Shown here piece by piece: positions 33,325-47,084 of a stretch of 64,000 nt of DNA. The position numbers and the translations under genes are program-made. The notes beneath the pieces are model-generated. The model ran no database searches, was not told where the DNA came from, and saw only the letters and a list, made by a program, of their open reading frames with translations. Numbering within the stretch: position 1 is the first letter of the stretch; each line of letters opens with the position of its first letter. This DNA comes from Archilochus colubris (taxonomy: Eukaryota > Chordata > Aves > Apodiformes > Trochilidae), in NCBI GenBank assembly GCA_023079485.1, contig CM041085.1:26273121-26337120 (forward strand), in the 5' to 3' direction.

Positions 33325-36300
33325 GCCACCACTTTTATAAGCATAAAGAAAAAGGTGTGGTCCATGGTACAGTAAACAAATGACAGATGATAGTATGTCC
33401 TAAGTATAGCTCAGCCACTGAAAGTCTCACACCTAGAGAAGCCTTTAACAAGACCAAAATAAGTCTGCTCCTGTGGAGCTCTGTGTTTCTGTAGATAAGT
33501 TTGCTGGCACCCAAGCACTCTCAGTATGCAGGTCTCTCTATGCACCACCACAGTCATTTCAGATACCTAAAGATGACAGTATTCTTCCATGGGTAATTAT
33601 TTAGTATGCTGCAGAAACAGCTTTTCCTGTGAAGTTCCATCCATGGAAGATTCGTAACTGCTCTAGCTTTCCAGAATCAGAGATGATGGAGCAGTAAAGA
33701 CAGAAATCTCGTGTATTCTACAGGGTTTTTTGAAACAAATTTGAAGTTTCATTTTAATTTTTTTTCTAGTTGTCAAGTGAAGCAATGTAGTACAATGGAT
33801 CCATGTTTCACTTCATAACTGGCTGAGTATTCAGGTCCTCAGCCAGAATTCTCCCAGTAGTGCTCGTCTTTGTTTGACACACTCAAGGCAGTGATTTGAA
33901 GGAGTAGAAACAAGAAATAATTTAATTTAAAACGTGAAGAAAGAAATGAAGATAATGTACTAAAAAGATCAGAGTTGTTAATCAAAAAAAGCCATAGAGC
34001 TTCATAAAAATCTGCGTGAATACCTATTTTAGGAGAGACACTTTCCCTCACACTTTGTTTCCATTGCCCTAAAACTATTAGGCATGCAAAGCAATTAAAA
34101 ACTCACCATTTCCATTTCTAAAACTTGATTCTCTTCATACTTACTTCCACATAGATTTAGGGTGATTATTTATGTCCTGACATGGCCTAATCTTAAAAAG
34201 TCTGAGCCAAGTCTCCTGAAATTAAAAATTATTGAATTTTTTAGTAAAATCTTTGCTATTGTGAGTTAATGATAAAAATTTTAACTGGCTTAATTACAAC
34301 TAGGAGTTGAGAGTTTGTGCATTGTAGACATTCATAAGAGGTGCCTCACCTCTTCGGACACATTTCTGTATTAAGAGCTTGATCCAGAGCACACTCAAGT
34401 GAGTCTGAATCTTTCCATTAACTTCAGGCCCCCAACGCCAACACAAATTTCCTGTAGGATTTTGGAACCACTCCCACACACATGTTTGTGGTTCCTCACT
34501 TTCATCCCACATGCATCCACAACACTGCAATTAAAGCAGCAAAGCTGTGGGGCATTTTTGTTGGGGTTTTTTTTCTCCTCTTTCTCCTTCTACAAATGAA
34601 ATGCTCAAGAGAATTCCTGCTCTGGTGTCTCTGGGGTTTGGTCTCTGCTGGATGGGAATGTTTTATTTCCAGAAATGACATTTGTAATCACGTGTACCCA
34701 GGGAAGAGAGAAGACCCCTGCTGTACCTCTCAGAACTGATCAAAGAAGACTCTTGTAAATATATCATGAACCTCATATATGTCTAGGAAGGTTCTGTATA
34801 AATAGCACTGTAACTTTTGCACTTGATGGCACTTGAACACATTATAAGCAGCAACAGGTGGGAGGCATGTTTGAACGATTGAGGGGGCTGTAATAACTGT
34901 GGTTAGTAGCTATATTATATTTCTAATGCAAATTCCACATGCATATTTGGTTGTTTCAGCAAGGCTGGGCTTTCTGACTGGATTAGGGGGTTGTTAGATA
35001 GACAATGCAAGTCTATGGTTTTAGAAAAAAAGCTAAAATGGGTTTTGTTTACGGGATTTCAGGGAGGAGAAGTAAGGTGGAAGAAGTGCCAGCCACAAAG
35101 CTATTTTGTTCATCTGAGTGATGATGGGCAGCTAAAATGTTCGCAGTTTGTGTTTCACACAGGGTTAATGCTACCCTGAATAGCTATTTCCCCCCAGGAC
35201 TGCATAGTATGGCAGAATGTAAAGGGAAAACTAATTTTAGAATTAGGATATACAAGGAAAAAAATGCAGATAGGTTTTTGGCACTGGACCGTGCATGAAA
35301 TCCAAGCCAAGAGTGCTTTGCATTTTCTAAAGATATTTGGAAGTGAATTGAAATTACAGAAATGCTTACCTCTGGGAATGGGAGAACAGGACATAGGAAT
35401 ATGGAGAACTGAAAAAAAAAAAATACAGCACAGCCAAAAACTTCATGTGGCTCAGCACTTGGTGGTATAATGTTGCTCAGCAGGACAAGAATCACAGTCC
35501 CTGCACCACAGACCTCACTGTGAGTCAGGAAGGAAGGTTATTGTCTGTAGAGCCTTTTCATAAAAATCAGGAAGGCAATGAAGGGAAACATGTTCACTTT
35601 TTGAGATTAACAGCCATTCATTAATGGCAGTGTTTGATTTCTGAATTAGAAATGTATTTTAAAGAAAGACCTAATGAGCTAGAGGCTCTAGTTTTCTCAT
35701 GCTTTCAATTTGAACCAACAACACATCCACTGGAAAATGAAATTCCTTATTCTGGACAATCTGCATGTAAAGTAAATGATGTATTGTTAAAGTACTGATC
35801 TTAATTATTCCCAAAACTCAGCTCTGTTGAACTATAAAGATCCAGATTTTAAAGGGGCATACAGAAACTCATTGCCTCTTCTGGTCTTTGCCCTTCAACA
35901 AAACCAATATTAATATGTGCTGTATGTTTGCTCTGAACATCTCAATTTGCTCCAAATGGAATTTGCAGTTAGTTTCCAAGCAGACAGAACAGATCAAAAA
36001 ACCAAAAGGAAAATCTCAATGATGTTTTTATTTTTCAAGATTGAAAACAGGCTTATCTGATAGATTAAGTGTGACTTCAGGTGATATGTTATGACCTTTC
36101 CCCAAAAATGATGCTATTATTATGTTTACTCTTCAGATATCCATAGCCAATTTTTTGTAAATAAACTATTTTTTCATAAAATAAGTTTTTATTTTACTCT
36201 GAAAATAAGATTGAATTTTCCAGTTTATTTACAACATAAAATTAAATAAGCTATTTCTATATCAACAGCTATGCTGTTTTAGAAAAGGTATTTTGAAAAA

Positions 36301-37083
36301 GGAAAACACTCCAAAATGATAGAGAATCAATCACTTGTGTGATGGATTTCAGTACAGGCAATTCTTTAAACATACATGTTTATAATTTAATACTTTCTGT
36401 CCGGATTTACTCCTGCAGAAGTAGTAGTTCATTTCTAGACACTGAATACATAGACTTCAAACCTACACAGTAAAAGTCAGTGGGAGTCTTGGTACTGACT
36501 TAGTGGAGAAGCATTAAGCTCTCAGACATGATATTGATGACTGTCTTGGAAATAAACTGTCAGTATAAACTCACCAGATGGAAGTCAGTGGCTTTATCTC
36601 ATATGCACAAGTATGTAAACCACATCTCTTTTGTCATTCTCATGTTCTTCTAGAGTACCTTTCATCAAGACCCTATGTAAGGAATATTTTCGTAAGAGAA
36701 CTAAAAAAAAAAAAACCCAGTGAGCTCTATTCTTTGCACTCTTGCTCAGGAAAGGGATGCTGTGGGCTTAGTTTCTGATATCCATGACAAATTAACATGT
36801 AAATTGGCCTGTATCCAATAACATTTCCTTCTATTAATTTATTTTAAGAATTATAATTATTTGTTTTGAGTGATACAGTTCCTTGCAGTGAAGTTATCTT
36901 AACATGCACAGCACCTATAAAGGCAACATACATTTCCACAACTTGCCCTGTTTACTTTTCTTTCTGCCTCCTTCTCATGGAGAGACCACTTCTATGGATG
37001 AGAGGTGAATTCCAGTTTCTTTTTCACTTAAATCTTGGCTTTCAAGGAGTTTTCAGTCAGGCAACTCTGAAAATGGCTCTTAC

Positions 37084-37142
37084 CTGTCTAAATCACTTTG
37101 GCCTCTCAAGACTGAGCAGAATAATGCCTAGAATCTGGAAAC
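37084..37142 (-). other. Exon-like 59-bp unit without coding capacity, minus strand
   Basis: Read on the minus strand, an acceptor-like CACATTTCTTGGCAG is followed by 59 bp and a strong donor-like CAGGTAAGAG. All three frames contain a stop, so it could only be a non-coding RNA or UTR exon, or a decoy. No neighbouring unit supports it. Confidence 0.12.
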
Positions 37143-40100
37143 CTGCCAAGAAATGTGTGAGCACCAACTGTAATGGTAGTCTTTGATGTGAAGACCAGTC
37201 CACTGAGATCTGGGCTGAGATCACTAGGCAATGTCAGAAACACATACAGTATAAAAAGGATTGGTCTCCTGCCACCAATTATTGTACTCAAACCACTTAT
37301 ATGACAGTGTCATTTAATAAGTCCCAGATCCAGCTAAATCTTAAGTGGAAATGTTTATATAGCATTATGGTCATCCATACCCTGCAGTTCTATCTCAACT
37401 TCAATTTACAGTACAACTACTTGGAACTGCTAAAATAAATTTTATGGGATTAGTGAAGCTATAGTCCAATCTTGATTTCACTAAGAATGTGAGACAATGT
37501 ACTCAGGCATACACACAAGAAATTGGGGCTCAATATAAGGAGGAACCTAAGTCATGGTCAAGCACTTGAACAAGTTGGTCAGAAGGGTGGTAACATCTCT
37601 GTCCTTGGATGTTTGCAATGCTGAATGGGCAAGTCTCTGGGCAGCTTCCTTTGATTGCACCTGGTTCAAGCTGGAGCTTTGGCTAGAAACCCCAAAGATC
37701 CCTCTCCACCCCAGGGATTCTGCAGCTCAAAGTTCTTCTCCCCAGCAGTAGTGTAAGGTAAAAAAGGGTGTGTGTATGTGTCTCTTATGTCTAACACTTC
37801 AAAAATCCCAATAGTTCCACAACACACAGCACATCATCTTCAGAAAGACATGTTTCATATTTTCACTAATGAGAAACTTCGGTAATTTTTCTTCAGTTTC
37901 TCACTGGTTAAGGGTTAAGACTGACTAGTTCTCAGGAGCCCTGAGTTCCATCTGGTTTTTGTCTCTGAGAGCTGCCTTTTAGCCAGCTTGTGCTCCTCTT
38001 GGTTTCCACTGGCAAGACTGTTTGCCTCCTCTGCATCTGAGTACATTAGATATGGGCTGTGGGGGATTTACAGCATTGCTGGCAGTACCAGACAGAGAAT
38101 AGCTTTGTAAATGTATCCCTGTCTTCCAGTGCAGAAAATCTTTGATGGAGATCTTTATGCACTAACATACTTGTAAGAACATAACCCCTCAGTGCATGCC
38201 TTTCATTAGCATTAGTGATAGATACACATATGCTGTAAAGAGAATAGTAAAGCTTGTGTATGGCATGCATTTCTCTGTAGGCAGAGGTAGATCCTTTCTT
38301 GCTATAAATCTGTAGAGCTTAAATATTACTTCATCATGCCATGCCCATTTACATCAGATAAGAAGAAGCTAACCTGTGGCATTCTCAATAGTAGATACTT
38401 CTGAAGTAATAATATCTATATCAAAATCTGTCTGGAGCTTATTGGCTCTTGCTATCTCAAAACTAAATCCATGGGTCAAAAGTCAACATTTAAGGGCATG
38501 TGTCCTTAGAAGATTATTTCTGAATGACAAAGTTGAGCTCCAAAGTAGTGAGGTTTATCTGCCGTTGCATCTCAGTAACTAGAAATAAGCTGAGCTCTTT
38601 GTATATTTGGCTAAGAACAACAACCAGATGGCTCCCCAGTGGGAAGTGCAGTGAAAAACGTTTTGAAAGATTTGCACAACATCATGTTACTTGACTTCAT
38701 GTTGTCATGTTCAGGAGAGTCACAAAGAGGGTCTGAACCTCACAGAAGTTATCTGTTCCTGGCACTCACAGACTGCCTAGGAAATGAGTGCAGAGACTGC
38801 ATCTACAGCATTACAGCAGAAACAGGCTGGATATGAGAGAATGGCAAACAGGAGAAATTAATATGCCTTTATGATGGCAGGCTCTATAAATACTCCCCTT
38901 TATTCTTTTAATTACTTTCAAAAACCACCCACTACCAAATGTGGGGAAACATCAGATCCCAAGGCACAACCCAGCAGTGAAAGATCTAGGTTTTTAGGGG
39001 AGGACTTTTTAATATATTTACAACACATTAGAGACTAAAGATAATGCTTTTAGTCAAAACCTGTCCCTAAACCTTCCCGAAGCATCCCAGCCTACAGTAG
39101 TTCCCTCAGAATTATATTCGTCTGTTGACTACTAAAGAAATGTTCTATTATTAACTAACATGTAATTAGTTCATTAAAAAATACCTCAGCTGAATACTGT
39201 GTAACATAATACAGCCTACTACTAGAGTGAGATTTCAGGCTCAGCACAAATGGAAGTGAAATTACAGTGCAAAGAAGTGGAAAGGAGACAGTGCCAGCTG
39301 GCAGGGTACTAAGTGTTTCAAATTACTGTATGTTTATGACCTCTGTGTTCTTAAACAAAATTAATTAGATTATGCTATTTGAGAATCTTGGAATGCAGTG
39401 GCTACATGCCAATCTTATCTGAACCACACATCTTGAGTTTAATTAAGATGTTTTAAATTTCTCCAGGTATTCCTTTTATACACACATCTACACACACATA
39501 TGTGTTTAAAGTGGTGCCTGTGGGAAGTGATAAACAACAGACTGTGATTCCTGAGGTGTGTTTAAGGTGGCTGTTTGCTTAATACGACTTGGGGGTTAAA
39601 TCCATGAAAGGGCTTGGATACAACTTCAATGCTCACCTGCTACTTTAAGCCTCCAGTCAAAAATTCTGCCCTTCAGGACCCTTGTTCAGCTGCTCCTAAG
39701 TGGGGTTTTATGCTTGTAGGCAACTAAGCTTTCAATGTCAAAGTTTTTATGTGCTTGAAGTTCTGCTTCTTAGTGGAGTAAATCCCTTTGCCTTACTAGG
39801 GCTGGGAATGTAGCATCTCTCCCATGCTGAGTTGAATTCACCTTCACCATTTTCCCTGCAGGCACAGAGGTGCACTGGGAGTACCTGCTGACAGACTGAA
39901 CTGAAAAAAGGAATGAAGAAGGAGGATGATGGTGATCCTCCCTGGTGCTGCTCCTGAGGCCAGAGCATCCACCAGAGCTATGAAAGGAATAGGTCCACTT
40001 CCTCCTCTGATGATGGAGATTTGAATCATCACCTAACATGTCACAGAGCATCTCTGCTACTAGAGGATTGTATTTCATGAGCTTATAACATGCACTTTGT

Positions 40101-43100
40101 AGAAAGGAATCCTGGTCAATTGGATCAATGGTGTAAAAGAAAGGAGATGAGGAAATGCTTTTTGCTCCACCAAGGGCGATGTGTTAATCAGAGCAAGGAA
40201 CAAAGGTCTTGTCTCTTAATCATCCTAACAAATCTAATTCTCTCTTCTTTTTTCTGATACAGTGAGATCTCTCTAGTTCCAAGGAAAGCAAAAAAAGCTT
40301 CAAGGAAAGGTGACATTTTGCCTGAAGAACCCAATAATGCATACTCCAGCAGAATGTAAAATGTATGCTTAAATTTCATCAGGTTTAAAACATTCTTGTT
40401 GCTTATGCTAAATGCTGAGCAATGGTGGAGCCAGACTATAACTATATATTCCTCTGGGCATGCTTTGAAAGAAAGAATGATCTTTCTTTCTTCCATCACT
40501 TTCAAAAAAATTCAGACACATAACTTTTACAAGTCATATCAGGACTTTCAATTCCAGAGAAACACTCAAGGGGAAAACCAAAAGCTACAAAAAAACCCCA
40601 ACCAAAACCAACCAACAAACAAACAAAAAAGACCCCACCTAACTTAGAACTAAAGTGAAATTTCAACTACTCTGCACTGTTGATGTTTAACAGTGGGCAG
40701 CACTGCTGTTTCCCACTAAACCTGCTGGTCCTTTTGGAGCCTCCACTCTCACCACATGTAAAACTCATCCCATGCTGAAGTCCCTGTGTCAGGGCCACCG
40801 ATGCTCCTGGAGGCTGAGGGCTGATGCCTGGCTGTGTGCTGGGCTACATCTGCTGAGAGAGTGCCACAGGAAGCTATGGACACATAGCTCACAGGCTTTC
40901 TACTCATAACAACACTACTCAGCAGTTATAAATTATTTTGCACCAATCATATATGTAAACTTCTCCTATCTACTTGTATGAATAGCCCTTTTAAGGTCCT
41001 GCGTGCTCATCCTTGTTGGACAGGCACTTTGGTAAACTCTGTCTCCTGCTATTCTTAAATAACAAATGAAAAACCTAAATTTTAATCACTGGCATACAAG
41101 AAATCAGTGGTAAAGCCCATGTTATTCCTCTGTGTACCATTGAATTGGCAAAGAAAATGCAAAACAAAATCTTTGTGACTGTTAAGTAGCTGCCATTTTG
41201 GCTAAGAAGAATAGACTTGATTACACCTGTACAGACTGGTCAATAAATACGGAACAAAGAAGTCATCTCTAGCAAATACACATTAATTATCAAATGTGAT
41301 GGGAAAGTTTTTAAGGGCCACTGCTGTGAAAAATTAATCATCCTAAAACTTTAGCATATGTTCACTGAAACAGCTGACTATTTCTCCCCAGGATTTGGTT
41401 TCACATCCTTTTGCTGAAAATGCCTCTTTAATACACCTTACTGAATTAGATTAAAACAGTTTAATGCTCTGACCTCTGGGATTTCTTTCATTTTTGTTGT
41501 GAAGAATGTAACAGAGGCAGCAGAGTTACTCAATTTCATTTTTCTCTTCAATGTATTCTCAGATTCATTTATTTCCTCTTGAGATGCCTCTTCCTCTCAA
41601 AATATTACCATTCTCTAGCTGTGGCCTTTTATTATAAAAAATTATTTGCATTAGAATTTACAAAAGGAACCCCAAAACAACTCTTGCTTTATGTTGTAAT
41701 TTATTTACTATACTATTTAAGACCATAGAATGTCTTCTTCGTGAAGGCCACATGGAAATAAGAGGGATACTTTAAAGCAACCCAAAAACTGTGAAGAGAA
41801 AGGCATAGAGATCTTCATAGGGATTCCCAACATTCAGGCTTCATGTTTTGTTGTAACACCAATGAGTTCTGAGGTCCTGCAGAGAGCATCCTTCTTTGCA
41901 AAGGAAAACTTTTCACCAGCTAATTTTTTTCTTTATTTTTTTTGTTTGGGATACTGGGTTGGTTTATTGGGTTGTGGGTTTGTATGGTTTTTTTGCCTCT
42001 TACTCATAGTAGGGGGAAAACTAAGAAAGGCAAAGGCAGTCTTCTGCCCATGATGTTGAATATGCTTTTTGAACTCTTACAAGCTTCCTAGGCCATCCAG
42101 GTATCTTTTCCTAATTACTCCTGGAACAGAGCTGGATGCTTTACAGTCTGCATGTCTGAGTCAAAATACCAAGAATACATTGGACTGGTTGGACTGGTGC
42201 AATTCTTTTACCTCTGTGCAAGTGTGTTGCTTCACTAAGACATTATTGTTATTTCCTCCTTTTGACAGGGACTTTTCAACTGATAAATCTGCAAATAAAA
42301 TACCTCTGGAACAGAAGGGAATAGAAATTAATCTGGCAGAATGCTGTGCTGTTGATAGGTGAAATATTTGCCTAAGGGCAAGGGGCATAATTGGATACTG
42401 TTTTATACCAGGTTAGTGCCAGGTTTTGTAGACCCAAACAAGGCCCTTTAAGTTCAGCAAGCCATTATTTAAAAGAGAAAACAATTATCTAGTATTCTGG
42501 CTAGTGTCTGGTAAAAGGTAATTTGATTAACCAAATATGGGAATGAAAGGAAGTGTTGGTGTTGGCTCGTCCCAGCATTTTCCAAACAGTAGAGCACAGT
42601 AGTTATGCAACACATTTCCATGCAATGAAAGACTTTTTTCTCATCTTGTAAAGCAGAGGATACTTATACCATTGTGGTGAATGTATATGAGGGGGGTCTT
42701 GGTTTCCATTGCTTTCAATTTTTTATGGTGATATCTGGACAGTTTCAGTGTGGCCAGAATTGGTCCCACGAGCTTAACTCTTGTTCTTCATGGCTCTTGT
42801 ACTCCTGGAGAAGTCAGGTCCTTGTTGCCATAGCTAGCAGCAGCCTGATTTGGAAAATTTATATGACGCATTTTCAGAGTCAATGGGTTAACAAAAGCTG
42901 TGGGAAAGTGAACGTGTTCAGGATCCAAAAAGCACAAAAGCAAAGATGGGTCATGGGCTGATTATGCAGAGACAGAATCTCTGCTACAGCTTTCATGCAC
43001 CCTTCCACTCACACAAAAAAATGAAAATAACATCAAAATTACCCTGACCTTGGAGAATAAAGCCTCCAAGCCGAAAGGGCTAAGGAGCAAAGACCAGCAT

Positions 43101-44324
43101 AGTAAGGGTAATACTATTAAATTTCTTGTATCTTTTTCTGTTTCACATCCATAGAAGAACTGGTTTACTTATTTGTCTGGTCAAGTAAAAGACTTTTCTT
43201 CCCTATTGGCCTTATTTTTTTCTTCCTTCACTACACTGAAATTTGTATTTGCAGATTTATTTACCAGTGCCTATTCTTATAGAATCTATATTTTTCTTTT
43301 TCTCAAGCTGCAGAAAATTATTTCTGCATACTATTAAAAGGAAAGAAAGAAAAAAAAATCTGTGGTTCTCCAGGACTGCCTCTGAGAAGGGCAAGCAGTC
43401 ACAATGCACTCTTCAAGGCTTGAGATAAAAACATGTACAACATACTTTAAAAGACTGCCTCTTATATAAAGGTTTTAAGAAGTGTCTGTTAACAAAGGAG
43501 CATGGCTCCTTTTCTCTCCCTCCTTGCAAATGCAATAGCAGAGCCTTGCTGTAAAGCCTGTCTTCAGAGCTGAAAGATAAACTGACTATCTCCAAAACTG
43601 GCATCTACAGAGATATGCACATTTTTGCTCTGATGTTGACTGTGCTTGTATGCAGTGTTAGACAGAAAAAAAAAAACAGTTGCACACATAAACAAGATGA
43701 ACTTTAGGTGTCGGTAACTTTATAAGCTCTGGGTTCTATGTATACTACAGGTAGGCTGTGAAATTAGCTCTGGAAGTAACTTGCAAAATAAAACCATTTA
43801 TGATTTATACAATAAGAGCAGAGTATCTCTTGACTATTCAGTAAGTGACTCATAATACAATGGTTTTGATACATTTATACCTGAGACCATTAAAAAGTAG
43901 TGAGTTGGAGGTATGCCTGCTGACCAGCGAAGAAAAGTAGTGCTGGACACTATTAAAGCTTTCTGTATACTTCTCACCTCCTTCTTTTACTGAACGAACT
44001 CTAAGAAGACCAAGAGCTGAAAAATAAAACCTAACCATTATTCCTGATCTCACAGCTTCTGGCACTGCATATTTGAGTTGTTTTCCAGCCAAAATAATTC
44101 CCTACTCTGAACAAAACCGTGAAAATTACATGAATTCAGTGTGTACAGGCACTGTTATCTAATGCAGACCTGTCGAAGTGTAGTGCAGAGATTACTTCTA
44201 ATTAATATTAGTTTTAATAATTACTGCAAATTGGCCACCTTTGAGACCAAAGCCCTGTGTATTTTCTGCAGTATAAACATATAATCCATTTACATTTTGC
44301 TTCTAAAGAGCTTACAGCTTCAGC
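37143..44324. other. Non-coding DNA, no gene seen
   Basis: No recognised gene or transposon. It has the CAAA-type tract at 40574-40630 (listed), a GC-richer part at about 40690-40880, T-rich stretches near 41926-41990, and a GGACTGGTT tandem near 42182. Open frames reach about 105 codons (minus 40505-40188) with no family resemblance. Confidence 0.55.
40574..40630 (+). repeat. A/C-rich (CAAA/CCAA) simple repeat
   Basis: AAAAACCCCAACCAAAACCA then ACCAACAAACAAACAAAAAA: decayed CCAA/CAAA tract. Confidence 0.85.
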
Positions 44325-44440
44325 AGACAAAAACATTATTCTTTTGCAGACAGGGAAAAGAAGCTGAGAGAAATTAGGTGACTTTCTTGAGACCATGCAG
44401 AAAGACTAAGGAGGAACCATGAATCAAATCTAGTTCACTT
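44325..44440 (-). mobile_element. MIR-like SINE relic, minus strand
   Basis: The text ACATTATTCTTTTGCAGACAGGGAAAAGAAGCTGAGAG, then AATTAGGTGACTTTCTTGAGAC and CATGCAGAAAGACTAAGG, then ACCATGAATCAAATCTAGTTC, follows the order of a reversed MIR: ATTATCCCCATTTTACAGATGGGG, AAACTGAGGC, AGTGACTTGCCCAAGGTCA, CAGCAAG, GATTAGAACC. Divergence is high, as expected of an amniote-wide element. Edges are approximate. Confidence 0.6.
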
Positions 44441-46356
44441 GAAACCCTATCCTATATAATAACCTTAAGGCAAATCTTCCACCACCAGTTCCTCAGTTAC
44501 CACTCACTACAACAACAAGAAGGTTGTGAAAAATACTTTTGCAAATTAGATAAATTTCTGAAGTGATTGTAGTCTACAGTTACAACTGAAGTCAGTGCTC
44601 AGTTCTCCATTGTCATGTTTATCCCTTCAAACATTTTGTTGCTATCCCCTGTTTTGGGTAATTACCTTAAAAGCAAAAGTCAGCAGCATATGAGACTGAC
44701 TAAGCTGCAGTGCTAGGAGCACGGATTTTCGGTTCTCTCCCCATCTATTCCTGGCAGAACTATTCTTCCTCAGACCATAGAGTCAGCAATTCAGAGCACG
44801 TTCAATGTGAATCAGTGAACGGCAGCAGCAGTTCAGACCACCATTACAGGCTCTCCTCTCCTGTCAGGAATATATTACCACTGTGATTCCCTTGAAGAAC
44901 AAACTGATTGCTTTGGGATGCACAAGATGCACTTCTGTAACAGTTGCATCTCATAAAAATGCTCACAAGAGACACTACCCCTGAGTTCTTTCATAAGGGC
45001 TTCATTCTCTCCTTTCAGTCCCAACTCTGTTCAGACAGTGAGCACGGAGACATTTATTAATACCAGACATTGTAGGTTTCCTATCGTTTTATAAAGATGA
45101 CATGCACGCTGACTGTTAGTTTAAGCTTTAAAAGACGAGAACAATAGGATTACTTTTCCAAAGCAAATATAACTATTCAATATTGCTGTTATAGTTTCCA
45201 TGCAGAAATCAATGAAAGGTCACAGTTTCCCCCACACTTGAAAAGGATGCTAAGCCATGGAAAAAAATTTTGGACTGATACATGTTTGCTGAGAACAATA
45301 TAGGATTGTTGGTAGAGACTCCCTGAGCACAGCTAGCAGACAGTGTGCATATGTTCTGCGGGCTTGTTCAGAATGGGCATGAACAGTGTTTAAAAGCCAC
45401 TAAATAATCTTAAACATTTGTAGCTAAAAGATCTGCCCAAAGCTTGCCAGAGTTCCTAACTGCAAAAAAACCCCTTCCAAGAGCACTCCTGCCTTTGCCA
45501 TGATGGGTCTGGCAGCTGGCAGAGGGATTCACTCCTGAGGATCAGTCAACTCTAATGATGTGACACACATCAGGACTAACATTTGTATCAGTCTCATTCA
45601 TAAGAGCCAGTGTTGAGATTAGTGACAGTGCACATGGGAAGACATATCTTCTGCTTTAAAGTTAACAAATATCAAGCACTTTATAGCTTGTTCACAACCC
45701 CAGAAAAAGTAGCCACTATTGACTGTGCTGTCCAACCAACAACCTCAGAGGAAGACCTTTAAATCAGACATCTTCTTCTTTCTGATATTTAGTTAATCCC
45801 AGGTGTGGAGGAAGCTATGGTCTTATGCATCATAATGATGCTTGCAGAGCTGCCAGACAGAAATGATCAAAACCTTGAACACAAAATATAAGAAGATTGT
45901 CTCAGGAAAAAAAAAAAAGGATTTTATTTTAAAAAATGCATGTGTTAGCCTTTCTGTTTTCTTTCTGACTTCTGAGTCTTCTGGGTTGTATTTTCAAACT
46001 TCTGCCTGCAACCAGATCAGAAAATAAAAAAGATTAAAAACCCTACATCTAACTGCACTGGAGAGTATTAATTTGCCAAACTCAGGAGCAAGCCAGATGG
46101 AATATGCAGAGGGATTATACATCAGTAGAGCCCATGTTTTGGATACTAATATTAGTGAATGTAAAGAAATTCTCATTTCTAAAACCTTTATGCTCCTGCC
46201 AAGTAGTTTCTGCTTGAAAAAAATAGATGTGGGCACTCTCTGAACATTCTCTAATATTACACATGTACACAAATAAAAATCCACTTCTACCTTCACTTTG
46301 ATGCTAAACTGTCTTGGTTTCCGATTCATAGCTTCTCTGTGCTCCTCGTCTCTTAC
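44441..46356. other. AT-rich non-coding DNA, no gene seen
   Basis: Nothing recognised beyond short A-runs (for example near 45909). A minus-strand frame of 111 codons (46329-45994) has no family resemblance. Confidence 0.55.
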
Positions 46357-46413
46357 CTTGATACTGTGATCTCCTTCAAGGCAATGTCAGCAATAGATTT
46401 AATTATCATACCA
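46357..46413 (-). other. Candidate 57-bp coding exon on the minus strand, gene unknown
   Basis: Read on the minus strand, the acceptor-like tract CTACTTTTTCTGTACATCAG is followed by 57 bp and a strong donor-like AAGGTAAGAGA. With one leading base the frame is open and reads GMIIKSIADIALKEITVS, then two bases of a split codon, so the exon length is a multiple of three. The peptide looks like an amphipathic helix but matches nothing I can name. The same frame is open upstream to 46646, so openness is partly a local property. No partner exon was found. Confidence 0.15.
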
Positions 46414-46658
46414 CTGATGTACAGAAAAAGTAGCCCAGACACTCTGCCATCTACACAAACTGATAAACAGCACTGCAAAGAGGCTCGTGCACTAGCTAGA
46501 ATTCCCACTAGAGCTGCCTGGGGAGAAAGAGGTTCATGACCAGAGACTGGCATACAGTAAATTCTGGCTTTGGATAAGGAAGAAGGAGACAGCAGATGCC
46601 ATGAAGAAAAATCATCAAGATCAGTTATGATGAGTATCATCATCACGGTAAGTCCATG

Positions 46659-46862
46659 GAATCATAGAATGATTTGAATTGGGAGGGACCTTAAAGATCA
46701 TCTAGTTCCAACACACCCCCATGATCAGGAGCAACTTCCACTAAACCAGATTGCTCCGAGCCCCATGCAACTTGGCCTTCAACACTTCCAGGGAGCAGGC
46801 ATCCACAACCTCCTTTGGAAACCTGTTTCAGTGTCTCACCAGTTCACATGTCCCAGTAATAA
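46659..46862 (-). mobile_element. CR1 LINE 3' fragment, minus strand
   Basis: It begins GGAATCATAGAATGATTTGA, then GGGAGGGACCTTAAAGATCATC and TAGTTCCAACACACCCCC, followed by CACTAAACCAGATTGCTCCG, CAACTTGGCCTTCAACACTT and CATCCACAACCTCC. This is a textbook reversed CR1 tail. It is truncated near GTGTCTCACCAGTTCACATG. It lies about 12 bp to the right of a donor-like GTAAGT at 46648. Confidence 0.93.
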
Positions 46863-47084
46863 AAAGCTGAGAAAAAGGGGGTTTTTTGGAGGATTACTCT
46901 TATGTACCTTGCTGATTCAAATTCCTGTTCTTTGCTAAATTAGGATGAGGTTATGATCCATGACCATGAGTATGGATAGGCTCGTACCCACATCAGCAGA
47001 GCATCAGTACTAGGAATGATCTGTAGCCCTTAGAGAGAAGATACATCTTGGCTGCTTGGTCTTTGAGCTAATTGGACTTTGTGT

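Larger units (their letters stand above)
31123..37083. other. AT-rich non-coding DNA, no gene seen
   Basis: No recognised gene. It contains the 22-bp palindrome (32857-32878), the GAAA/A-rich tract (33121-33160) and the hairpin (33299-33324), all listed. A somewhat GC-rich part at about 32300-32620 has no recognisable content. The 103-codon minus-strand frame at 35495-35184 is mostly hydrophobic and low in complexity, and is probably accidental. Confidence 0.55.

Noticed and set aside
35184..35495. 103-codon minus-strand hydrophobic frame
   Set aside because: Phe/Leu-rich, depends on an A-run (F-run) and T-rich DNA, and overlaps other frames; looks like a low-complexity artefact.
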